Source of the DNA: Klebsiella oxytoca NBRC 105695
Lineage (GTDB): Bacteria > Pseudomonadota > Gammaproteobacteria > Enterobacterales > Enterobacteriaceae
Direction of reading: 5' to 3'
Assembly (NCBI RefSeq): GCF_001598695.1
Contig: NZ_BCZK01000005.1
Location: forward strand, 327,018 to 391,017
Length of the DNA: 64,000 bases
The position numbers and the translations under genes were made by a program. Below the pieces are notes generated by a model. It had not been told where the DNA came from. It saw only the letters and a list, made by a program, of their open reading frames with translations, and did not search any database. Shown piece after piece: positions 33,335-40,248 of the stretch (position 1 is its first letter; the number at the start of each line of letters is the position of its first letter).

Positions 33335-33706
33335 ATGAAATATTTAACTGAGGAACAATATCAGGATCGAAAAGATTTATTGCGAGGAGCCTCTACAACG
33401 ATGTTATGGAAAAATATTGACCCAGAGAGTGTGGATGGTGCCTATAAACTAACCTATCAGGAAGAAAAAGCTCTATATATCTGGTTCATTTCACGCTTAC
33501 TGAAGGATGGTGACATTAAACTCGCTCGCTATGGAAAATTTCTCCCAGGAAGCATTGAAAAACAGATCGATGTTTTTGAAATGGCATTTCCCAAAACTGA
33601 GGATGAAATGGATTGTGATGCATTTGAAGGATTTTGGTTTTTAAGTGAAAACTGCCCCGCAGGTATTGTCTGGATTCACGAAAATGGCTATCAGGATTGG
33701 ACTTAG
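33335..33706 (+). CDS. CDI immunity protein 1 (DUF596-like)
   Basis: An intact 123-residue acidic cytoplasmic protein with AGGGG seven bases before its ATG. It directly follows the remaining tail of a CdiA toxin, the position of cdiI. It resembles what I remember of DUF596, a family found behind hemagglutinin/CdiA genes: LTEEQYQDRKDLLRGAS, LYIWFISRLLKDGDIKLARYGKF and CPAGIVWIHENGYQDWT. By eye it is a clear paralogue of immunity protein 2 (35072-35437), with the last 15 or so residues identical apart from one or two changes. The cognate toxin is almost entirely deleted, so this is an orphan immunity gene. Immunity function is inferred from context. Confidence 0.7.
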   Translation: MKYLTEEQYQDRKDLLRGASTTMLWKNIDPESVDGAYKLTYQEEKALYIWFISRLLKDGDIKLARYGKFLPGSIEKQIDVFEMAFPKTEDEMDCDAFEGFWFLSENCPAGIVWIHENGYQDWT

Positions 33707-33720
33707 GTCATGATATTTTA

Positions 33721-33754
33721 ACATCCGCCCCGTCATTTATGATAGGGCGGATGT
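33721..33754 (+). terminator. Hairpin after immunity gene 1
   Basis: ACATCCGCCC (33721-33730) pairs perfectly with GGGCGGATGT (33745-33754) 15 bases after the immunity stop. There is no T run, so termination may be weak. The same hairpin occurs in repeat copy 2. Confidence 0.6.
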
Positions 33755-33796
33755 CATGACATACAATTACATCCAGACTGCGTACCTATTCTACGA

Positions 33797-34002
33797 GCCT
33801 GTCAGTAATTCTGTGTAAATGCCACTGTATTAAAGGTGATCGCTCATGCGGTCACCGAACTCGATAATAAAACGACTCATCGCCAGTCATAAGTTCTGGA
33901 TCGGTATACTCCATTTTTTGATGCATTTTTGATCACCAGATAAACAACTTTCCGTACCGAGTCATCCGTCGGGAATGCTTTGCGTTTCTTTATCGCCGCC
34001 CG
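33797..34002 (-). pseudogene. IS256-family transposase 3' remnant, copy 1
   Basis: On the minus strand the sequence encodes the transposase C-terminus: AAIKKRKAFPTDDSVRKVVY, then a one-base deletion in a run of A, and in the next frame LAMSRFIIEFGDRMSDHL before a stop at 33830. A TGA replaces a sense codon just before LAMSRF. The terminal sequence of the element begins near 33797. The same frameshift and the same TGA occur in copy 2. Confidence 0.8.
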
Positions 34003-35061
34003 GATACTGCGGTTGCAGGAAGTCTTAAAGAGTAACGAGGCAAAAGAGCAGACGGCACGTATGATTGGCGCATTGACCGGGGCACTCATTACGCACACAC
34101 CCGAAGGGGTATACAGCGGTGCAGACAGTGCCCAGAACGTCTATCGCTACAACATGACGGAACATATGCTGCAGCAGTATGCCCTGGATAATCAGCGGGA
34201 TATTCTGGCCGCGAGTAAAGGAGATGCGGCGGCGGCGAAGCGTGTTCAGGCCCGGAGAGAAGCGGCGATTATCGTGGCAGCGGCCAGCGGTGGGGGTATG
34301 GCACTGACAGCAGGTGGTATGACTCTGATTGGTGCTGCTCCCGAGCTGGTGCTGGCTGCAAGGCTGGTTATCGCCGGTTGTAAAACAAATCCTGCGCTCT
34401 GCCTGAATCAGGCGGGTATTTATGCGGCAGATATTGTGGCACCAGAAGCACTTATCGGTACCGGAGCCATTACCACTTCCAGTACGCTGATTATCGGGAA
34501 AACCGAAGATAGCCTGAAGAAGCTTTCGCAGCAGTTGGTGAAGGTCTAGGATGAACTAAATATAAAAAAACATTAAATATTCAATCTGTTGCCAGCTTTA
34601 TCAAAGGAGAAACAGCCTCCGGGGCTAATCTTACTACGAAAACGGCAGATTATGTACGTGATATTCAGAAAGTTAATACTAGCCAGTTAGTCAAGCTTTT
34701 CGATAAATCACAGCCAGATGGTAATATTAATATTTTTGGCAAGCCCATAGCGCAAGTGTTAGGCGATGGAGGAAGTAACAAGAAAGGCACAACAAAAGTT
34801 TTGGCTTCAGAATCACTTAATGATAAAGATATCTATACTTATGCACAATCACTTGCTGGAAGCACACCTCTTATCGAGGTGAGAAACGCAAAAGGTGTTG
34901 TGTACTACGCTAAGTATGACGGGAAAATTATAAATCTGAGAAATTATTCAGCTAGTGCGCAAGAGTCTAAAGCTCGATGGACAATTGATATTATCGGCTA
35001 TAAAGATATAAATAAAGCTTCAAACCTCGCTGACAACAAGTTTGAACTCAAGTTTAGATAG
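34003..35061 (+). pseudogene. Orphan CdiA pretoxin and C-terminal toxin module, broken
   Basis: CdiA sequence starts abruptly after the IS remnant. In the first frame (to TAG 34547) it encodes a pretoxin-type region: TARMIGALTGALITHTPEG, VYSGADSAQNVYRYNMTEHM (at the place of the usual VENN-type boundary), and a hydrophobic glycine/alanine stretch (AAIIVAAASGGGMALTAGG) likely to be a membrane-entry domain. The toxin domain continues in another frame from about 34561 (KKTLNIQSVASFIKGETASG) through GKPIAQVLGDGGSNKKGTT, ARWTIDIIGYKDINKASN and FELKFR to TAA/TAG at 35061. A stop plus a one-base shift in a run of A separates the halves. The last 101 codons are also open from GTG 34756. The catalytic class is not recognised. 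Confidence 0.7.
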
Positions 35062-35071
35062 GAGATTATAT

Positions 35072-35437
35072 ATGATTACAAAAGATGAATATAAAAAAAG
35101 GAAGGAAGCCCTTGAAGGGGCATCAATGGTTACGATTTGGGAAAATATTCACCCAGCTAGCCTGTCAGGTAAGATAACGCTGTCATTTGATGAAGAGAAA
35201 GAGTTATTTCTCTGGTTTATTGAGCGTTTAATGTATGAAGGGAAAGTAAAGCTTGGAAACGGTGGCAAGTTCTGGACGGGAACAATAAAAGAGCAGGTCT
35301 CTAAGTTTAGAGAAAGTTTCCCTAATTCTCCTGAAGAGATGGAGTGTGGCGCTTTTAATGGGTATTGGTTTTTATCTGATACTTGTCCTGCTGGGCTTGT
35401 CTGGATTCACGAAAATGGCTATCAGGATTGGACTTAG
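35072..35437 (+). CDS. CDI immunity protein 2 (DUF596-like)
   Basis: An intact 121-residue protein starting at ATG 35072 with GGAG eight bases upstream, ten bases after the toxin stop. It is a paralogue of immunity protein 1, sharing the layout LEGAS, an ELFLWFIERLMYEGKVKLG helix and the C-terminus CPAGLVWIHENGYQDWT, with roughly half of the other residues changed. By position it is the cdiI partner of the broken toxin module upstream. Keeping an intact immunity gene next to a damaged toxin would protect the cell against siblings that still deploy the toxin. That role is inferred. Confidence 0.72.
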   Translation: MITKDEYKKRKEALEGASMVTIWENIHPASLSGKITLSFDEEKELFLWFIERLMYEGKVKLGNGGKFWTGTIKEQVSKFRESFPNSPEEMECGAFNGYWFLSDTCPAGLVWIHENGYQDWT

Positions 35438-35733
35438 GTCATGATGTTTTAACATCCGCCCCGTCATTTATGATGGGGCGGATGTCATGACATACAATTA
35501 CATCCAGACTGTGTACCTATTCTACGAGCCTGTCAGTAATTCTGTGTAACTGCCACTGTATTAAAGGTGATCGCTCATGCGGTCACCGAACTCGATAATA
35601 AAACGACTCATCGCCAGTCATAAGTTCTGGATCGGTATACTCCATTTTTTGATGCATTTTTGATCACCCGATAAACAACTTTCCGTACCGAGTCATCCGT
35701 CGGGAATACTTTACGTTTCTTTATCGCCGCCCG
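35397..35733. repeat. 337-bp direct repeat, copy 2
   Basis: Partner of 33666-34002. It begins inside immunity gene 2 and ends inside the longer transposase remnant, which continues beyond the repeat only on this side. Confidence 0.9.
35452..35485 (+). terminator. Hairpin after immunity gene 2
   Basis: Same ten-base-pair stem as at 33721-33754 (ACATCCGCCC with GGGCGGATGT), 15 bases after the stop of immunity gene 2. Confidence 0.6.
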
Positions 35734-36390
35734 ATCACGCTGTCCAGCGATTCTATAGCATTCGTGGTGTAGATGGCCTTGCGGATATCCGGTGGGTAGC
35801 CGAAGAACGTGTTCAAGTTTTCCCACTGTGCACGCCAGCTTTTGCTGATTTGGGGATACTTAGCCTCCCATGCTTCTGTGAACGCATCCAGCGCCATTAG
35901 CGCCGCCTCTTCGATCGGGGCCTGATAAAGATTTTAGCCCGCTGGTGAGGGCTTTGTAGTCCTTCCAGGACACGTATTTCAGGCTGTTACGCACCATATG
36001 GATGATGCACAGCTGGATGTGAGCCTGCGGGTAGACGCTGTTTATCGCATCCGGGAAGCCCTTCAGACCGTCCTCGCAGGCAATCAGGATGTCCTGAAGA
36101 CCGTGATTTTTAAGCTCTGTCAGCATACTCAGCCAGAACTTTGCGCCTTCATTTTCGGCCAACCACATACCCAGTAATTCTTTCTGGCCTTCGATGTTGA
36201 TACCCAGCGCCAGGAAGACGGCTTTGTTGATTACTCTGCCATTCTGACGGACTTTGACAGCAATGCAGTCCATATAAACAATGGGATACAGCGCATCCAG
36301 TTGTCGGTTTTGTCACCCCGTGACCTGCTCTTTTACGGCGTCGGTGACCTTGGATATCAGCGTGGGCGATACATCGGCGTCGTACATTTC
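35528..36390 (-). pseudogene. IS256-family transposase remnant, copy 2
   Basis: Minus-strand remains of a Mutator/IS256-type DDE transposase. The N-terminal part is missing; sequence begins at RTQEMYDADVSPTLISKVTD near 36390. A stop or frameshift follows EQVTG, then comes a long open part (MDCIAVKVRQNGRVINKAV, YPQAHIQLCIIHMVRNSL; 36273 to about 35935). Another frameshift leads to the C-terminal half (YPPDIRKAIYTTNAIES region, AAIKKRKVFPTDDSVRKVVY). The C-terminus has the same lesions as copy 1. It is dead, lacking its left end. Confidence 0.85.
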
Positions 36391-36623
36391 TTGCGTGCGT
36401 TTATCAGGGATAGTTTATCCCACCCCCCTGGTACGTAACCCCAGAAGACAGGATCGATATGCAGTTGCTCATCATGTTCGCTCAGGAGCAAAACCTTTGC
36501 TACTGGCGCCACGTTGTATCGTCCGAATGGTTCTGGATCATAGGCGATATCACGCTCAGCTTCTTCGGCAAGGTAAGCCAGGTATTCTTCGCGTGTCTGT
36601 GATTGAGCAAAGCGTCCGCACAT
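36391..36623 (-). pseudogene. Truncated SRAP (YedK/HMCES-type) gene
   Basis: From ATG 36623 the sequence encodes MCGRFAQSQTREEYLAYL, with the catalytic Cys2 of SRAP-domain proteins, which form a thiazolidine crosslink to abasic sites in single-stranded DNA. It continues with GRYNVAPVAKVLLLSE and FWGYVPGGWDKLSLINAR, then joins the IS256 remnant at about 36391. About 75 of some 220 residues remain, so the active-site glutamate and histidine are missing. Short SRAP genes are common on plasmids and phages of enterobacteria. Confidence 0.8.
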
Positions 36624-36822
36624 GGTTACCTCCAGTCATCAGAGTGAAAGTATAGAGGGTGTGGAGAAAAGGTAGGAAGGTAACTCCGACAGCCATATAA
36701 CTGATGACTGCCGGAGTGGACGTTAAAAACAATGAGTACAAAATTGTGTATTAAAATCCGGAAAAATCACAATAATAAAACCTAACTTTTTGTATTTAAA
36801 TGGTATTTTTTTATTTGTAACT

Positions 36823-36838
36823 GCTATCGTAGGGCATA
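36823..36838. repeat. Attachment-site repeat at the sapB end
   Basis: GCTATCGTAGGGCATA, the second copy of the 16-bp repeat. On the minus strand it holds the last four codons of sapB and its TAG stop. The 200 bases between it and the SRAP fragment show no gene. Confidence 0.85.
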
Positions 36839-37789
36839 CCATTCCTTATGTTTCAGTGGGTTAGCCATAGCCCCCAAAATATCGGATATCACGTTCACAA
36901 TAATCACCAGCGCGCCGATGACCATCACGCCCGCTGAGATTGCGGCGTAGTCCTGTTGGCGAATGGCGTTAATGAGCCAGCGGCCCAGTCCCGGCCAGCT
37001 AAAGACCATTTCGGTAATCATCGCCAGCGTTAGCATGGTGGAAAACTGCAGACCCAGGCGCGGAATCACCGGCGGCAGGGCGTTATGCAGTACGTGACGG
37101 TGTAAAATTGTCCGCCGCGATACGCCGCGGGTGGCCGCAGCTTTGACATAGTTGGTGTCGTACACTTCGCTGGTGCTGATGCGCATCAGACGGATCACTT
37201 CCGTCGTCGGCGCCACTGCGAGGGTCAGCACCGGCAGCACCATATGGCGCGCCGCGCTGACGATCATTTCATGACGCCACGGCGAATCGGAAAGCCACGC
37301 GTCGATCAGCGCAAAGCCGGTGACCGATTTCACTTCGTACAGCAGGTCGAAGCGCCCGGAGACCGGGAACCAGCCCAGGGTGAGGGAGAAAAACAGGGTC
37401 AACAGCAACGCCAGCCAGAATACGGGGATCGAGAAGCCCAGCAGCGCCAGGGCGCTAATCAGGGTATCTTGCCATTTGTTGCGCATAATCCCCGCCAGCA
37501 TGCCGACGGGGATCCCGATCACCAGCGCGAAGCCGAAGGCGAGGATACACAGCTCCATCGTGGCAGGGAATACCTCTTTAAGCTGCTCCGAGATCGGCTG
37601 CCCGTTGATGCTGGAGACGCCAAAATCCCAGTGCAGCACGCCCTCAAACCAGAACCACCAGGCGTTCCACAGCGAGGCGCCCTGCAGCGGCGCGTGAGGC
37701 GTAAAATAGCTCAGGCTAAAACCGACAAACGTCAGCAGAAAGAGCGTAATCAGCAGCAGCAGCAGGCGACGCAGGGTAAAAATAATCAT
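36824..37789 (-). CDS. sapB: SapB, ABC transporter permease
   Basis: A 321-residue permease of the OppB/DppB type. A first membrane helix (about 8-28), a periplasmic stretch with [15 protein letters not shown], and a permease domain with several helices are visible. The EAA-like segment is [20 protein letters not shown]. The protein ends HKEWYALR as in E. coli, so the insertion just downstream did not remove any codon. Its start overlaps the sapA stop by four bases. It is now separated from sapC by the element. Confidence 0.95.
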   Translation of the reverse strand: MIIFTLRRLLLLLITLFLLTFVGFSLSYFTPHAPLQGASLWNAWWFWFEGVLHWDFGVSSINGQPISEQLKEVFPATMELCILAFGFALVIGIPVGMLAGIMRNKWQDTLISALALLGFSIPVFWLALLLTLFFSLTLGWFPVSGRFDLLYEVKSVTGFALIDAWLSDSPWRHEMIVSAARHMVLPVLTLAVAPTTEVIRLMRISTSEVYDTNYVKAAATRGVSRRTILHRHVLHNALPPVIPRLGLQFSTMLTLAMITEMVFSWPGLGRWLINAIRQQDYAAISAGVMVIGALVIIVNVISDILGAMANPLKHKEWYALR

Positions 37790-39429
37790 GGTTTTTGCAC
37801 CTCGTCTTCTTTTTCCCGCGAGACGCCGGCAAAAGAGGCGTTGCCAAACGGACTCAGCACCAGGCCTTTCATGTCGTAACGATAGGCCTGAAGACGCAGG
37901 GAGGAAGCCAGCGGCAGAACCGGCAGTTCATCAGCAAGAATGCGTTGGGCCTCTTTATAAGCTTCAATGCGCGAAGCCAGCTGCTGGGATGTCAGCGCTT
38001 TTTGCAGCACGTCGTCGAATTCACGATGACACCAGTGAGCATAGTTGGTTTGTGAGGCAATCGCCGCGCAGCTCAATAGCGGACGGAAGAAGCTGTCCGG
38101 ATCGTTACTGTCCGTTGCCCAGCCGGAAAGCGTCAGATCATGACTCATATCCATTAATCTGGCTTCCTGAAAACGCCCTTCGACCGGCACAATGATCACC
38201 TTCACGCCAATTTGCGCCATATCCGCCTGGATAAGCTCGGCGGTTTTCAGGGGGCTGGGGTTCCAGGCCTGCGAACTGGTCGGGACCCATAGTTTAAGCG
38301 TCAGCTGTTCCAGCCCCAGCGCTTTAAGCCTGGCGCGAGCTTCCGCAGGATTATATTCGGTGATTCTGGCGTCGTTATCATAGGCCCAGGAGGCGCGAGG
38401 CAGCATTGAAGCTGCGGTTTCCGCCGTTCCGTAATAGATTGACTGCATCAGACGCTGATTATTGATGGCCAACGCCAGCGCGTGACGGACCTCCGGATTA
38501 TCGAGCGGCGGCTTAGCGGTATTGAACGCCAGCCAGGCGATGTTCATTCCCGGGCGCAGGGTCAGGCGAAGGCGCGGGTCGTCGCGCAGAATAGAGAGCT
38601 GGCTCGCAGCCGGCCAGGCCAGCACATCACACTCGCCGGTCAGCAGTTTTGACAGTCGTCCGGTACCGCCGGAGCCCAGATCGACCACCACCTGCGGCAT
38701 CAGCGGTTTACCTCGCCAGTAGGCCGGGTGGCGCTGCAGACGAATATATTGCCCGCTGCGATATTCCTCAAGCTGGAACGGGCCGGTGCCAACAGGTTGA
38801 CGATCGATCAGCTCCTGACGATCGCTCTGAGCCAGCTTTGCGGCATACTCCGCCGACATCACCGAGGCGTAGTGGGTAGCCAGGTGCCACAGGAAGGAAG
38901 CATCCGGTCGTTTGAGGCGAAATTCAACGGTGTGGTTATCCAGCTTACGCACGCTTTCGACGCTGTCGGCGAACTGTAAGCTATCGAAATAGGGGAAGCT
39001 GCTGCCGTTCACGTTGTGCCACGGATGGTCGCGGTTAAAAATCCGGCCAAAGGTAAAAATCACGTCGTCAGCGTTGAAATTGCGGGTCGGCTTAAACCAG
39101 GCGGTGGTCTGGAACGGCACGTTATTGCGCAGGTGGAAGCGGTAGGTGGCGCCGTTATCCAGCACCTCCCAGCTTTCTGCCAGTTCCGGGACCAGGCGGT
39201 AGGTATAGGGGTCAACATCAAGCAGTCGGTCGTACAGCTGGGCGGCAAGAGTATCGACAATCAGACCGCTGCTGACCTTTTGTGGGTTGAAGGTGTTAAC
39301 CTGGCCGCTTACGCAATAAACAAAACCGCTATCGCGAATATCCGCGTTAGCAGGCAGGGCGGGCGCGGCAAAAGCTTGCCCGTACAGCATAGACACCGCT
39401 GCCAGGAGAGAAGACAATTTCAGGCGCAT
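37786..39429 (-). CDS. sapA: SapA, periplasmic peptide-binding protein
   Basis: Periplasmic solute-binding protein of the Sap transporter, 547 residues, of the oligopeptide-binding (SBP family 5) type. A Sec signal peptide covers about residues 1-21 (ending AFA-AP). Family landmarks are [42 protein letters not shown] and [20 protein letters not shown]. It is the first gene of the operon, and its promoter should lie in the 370-base region upstream. In other enterobacteria SapA binds antimicrobial peptides and heme. Confidence 0.96.
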   Translation of the reverse strand: MRLKLSSLLAAVSMLYGQAFAAPALPANADIRDSGFVYCVSGQVNTFNPQKVSSGLIVDTLAAQLYDRLLDVDPYTYRLVPELAESWEVLDNGATYRFHLRNNVPFQTTAWFKPTRNFNADDVIFTFGRIFNRDHPWHNVNGSSFPYFDSLQFADSVESVRKLDNHTVEFRLKRPDASFLWHLATHYASVMSAEYAAKLAQSDRQELIDRQPVGTGPFQLEEYRSGQYIRLQRHPAYWRGKPLMPQVVVDLGSGGTGRLSKLLTGECDVLAWPAASQLSILRDDPRLRLTLRPGMNIAWLAFNTAKPPLDNPEVRHALALAINNQRLMQSIYYGTAETAASMLPRASWAYDNDARITEYNPAEARARLKALGLEQLTLKLWVPTSSQAWNPSPLKTAELIQADMAQIGVKVIIVPVEGRFQEARLMDMSHDLTLSGWATDSNDPDSFFRPLLSCAAIASQTNYAHWCHREFDDVLQKALTSQQLASRIEAYKEAQRILADELPVLPLASSLRLQAYRYDMKGLVLSPFGNASFAGVSREKEDEVQKP

Positions 39430-39798
39430 AGTTTCTTATTGATTATAGAGCAAGGCTCTATCTTATTAATATTAAATAACATTTACCACCACCTTATTGC
39501 TTATGGAGATAATGTAAGCGATGGTTGCGTCGGTTATTTGACCAACTAATTCAAATTCATACCGCTTATTAACTTCGAGTATACCTCTTAATTCACCCTG
39601 CGTTTGGCAACAGGCGAAGAGACGGGAAGCGCAAATATGAATTTCATCGATTCAAATGTAGAACGGCTCGCGGGCACGTATTGTCGTAAGCATAGCGCTT
39701 CTCTGCGCCGCAGACGCCCAGACGTTTGCCATATGGTAGCTTTTTATTTGAGGATTCTCCAGCGAGCCGTGCCGGCATGACCGCCGGAGAAAGGGGCG
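39430..39798. other. sapA upstream region, no supported gene
   Basis: About 370 bases between sapA (minus) and a hypothetical gene (minus). It must contain the sapA promoter, probably in the AT-rich part near 39440-39560. A 45-codon plus-strand open frame starts at ATG 39637, but it lacks a ribosome-binding site and resembles nothing I know. Confidence 0.5.
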
Positions 39799-40083
39799 CT
39801 ACAGCGGCAGGAGCCGGTTATAACGTGCAATATAGTCTTTTGGGGTGATTTCAAGCTTTCCGCCATCAGGATGGTTCGCGACATACGTACGCAGCACCAG
39901 GCCGCTTTTTTGCGGCGTGATTTCCCAGCCTTGCAGACGATAGGAATCTTCGGTTGAACGAATAAGCAGGTCTGAAAAGATCATCATGACCGTGAGCGCC
40001 GGGGCTTTGTGGCTTTTCATGGTATGAACCAGGCTGACGTGCGCGGCATAGCGGCCAAGCGTTGAGGAATTAACCGGAATCAT
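39799..40083 (-). CDS. Hypothetical small protein
   Basis: A 94-codon frame for a mostly polar protein with YRLQGWEITPQKSGLVLRTYVAN and DGGKLEITPKDYIARYN. I do not recognise the family. The region after residue 40 reads like a folded beta-rich domain, and codon use resembles the neighbouring genes, which favours a real gene. The start is uncertain: no good ribosome-binding site precedes ATG 40083, and an in-frame ATG at 40020 would give 73 residues. It lies where E. coli has ymjA, but I see no similarity to that protein. Confidence 0.5.
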   Translation of the reverse strand: MIPVNSSTLGRYAAHVSLVHTMKSHKAPALTVMMIFSDLLIRSTEDSYRLQGWEITPQKSGLVLRTYVANHPDGGKLEITPKDYIARYNRLLPL

Positions 40084-40248
40084 CTGTATTTTCAGTCCAT
40101 TGAGTCATCATGCGCCGATGATAGTTCACATCAGTATATCTTACCAGTTACAAATGTTTAACCATGATGACGGCCCGGGCGCATCCAAAACCCTTAACTT
40201 TGTCCCTGTTTGCCTCCGCAGGTCATGGTAACCATTCATGTGACGCTG

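Larger units (their letters stand above)
33666..34002. repeat. 337-bp direct repeat, copy 1
   Basis: Nearly identical to 35397-35733, with a constant offset of 1731 bases and about seven substitutions by eye, no indels. It covers the last 41 bases of immunity gene 1, a hairpin, and the 3' end of an IS256-type transposase remnant. Copy 1 ends where CdiA sequence begins. Confidence 0.9.
31377..36838. mobile_element. Integrated element splitting sapB from sapC, CDI remnants
   Basis: A 5.4-kb insertion flanked by the same 16-bp sequence, GCTATCGTAGGGCATA, at 31377-31392 and 36823-36838. One copy holds the sapC start and the other the sapB stop. Joining the copies restores the usual 14-base sapB/sapC overlap, so the repeat marks the attachment site of a tyrosine-recombinase element. 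An integrase gene lies just inside the sapC end, as in P4-like islands. Cargo, in order: broken integrase, cdiB 5' stub, CdiA toxin tail, immunity gene 1, IS256 remnant, CdiA pretoxin/toxin remnant, immunity gene 2, larger IS256 remnant, truncated SRAP gene. The DNA is visibly more AT-rich than the flanks. With a broken integrase, it is probably fixed in place. Confidence 0.85.

Noticed and set aside
33980..34549. An intact stand-alone 189-residue gene
   Set aside because: The frame opens inside the transposase remnant and its sequence is the middle of a CdiA pretoxin region, continuing in another frame. It is a fragment, not a gene with its own start.
33666..35733. Possible CRISPR or tandem repeat array
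   Set aside because: There are only two long copies, 1.7 kb apart, that contain gene ends and a transposase remnant. No short regularly spaced repeats occur.
36857..39429. sapA and sapB as truncated by the insertion
   Set aside because: Both read full length; sapB ends at its normal HKEWYALR terminus within the repeat.
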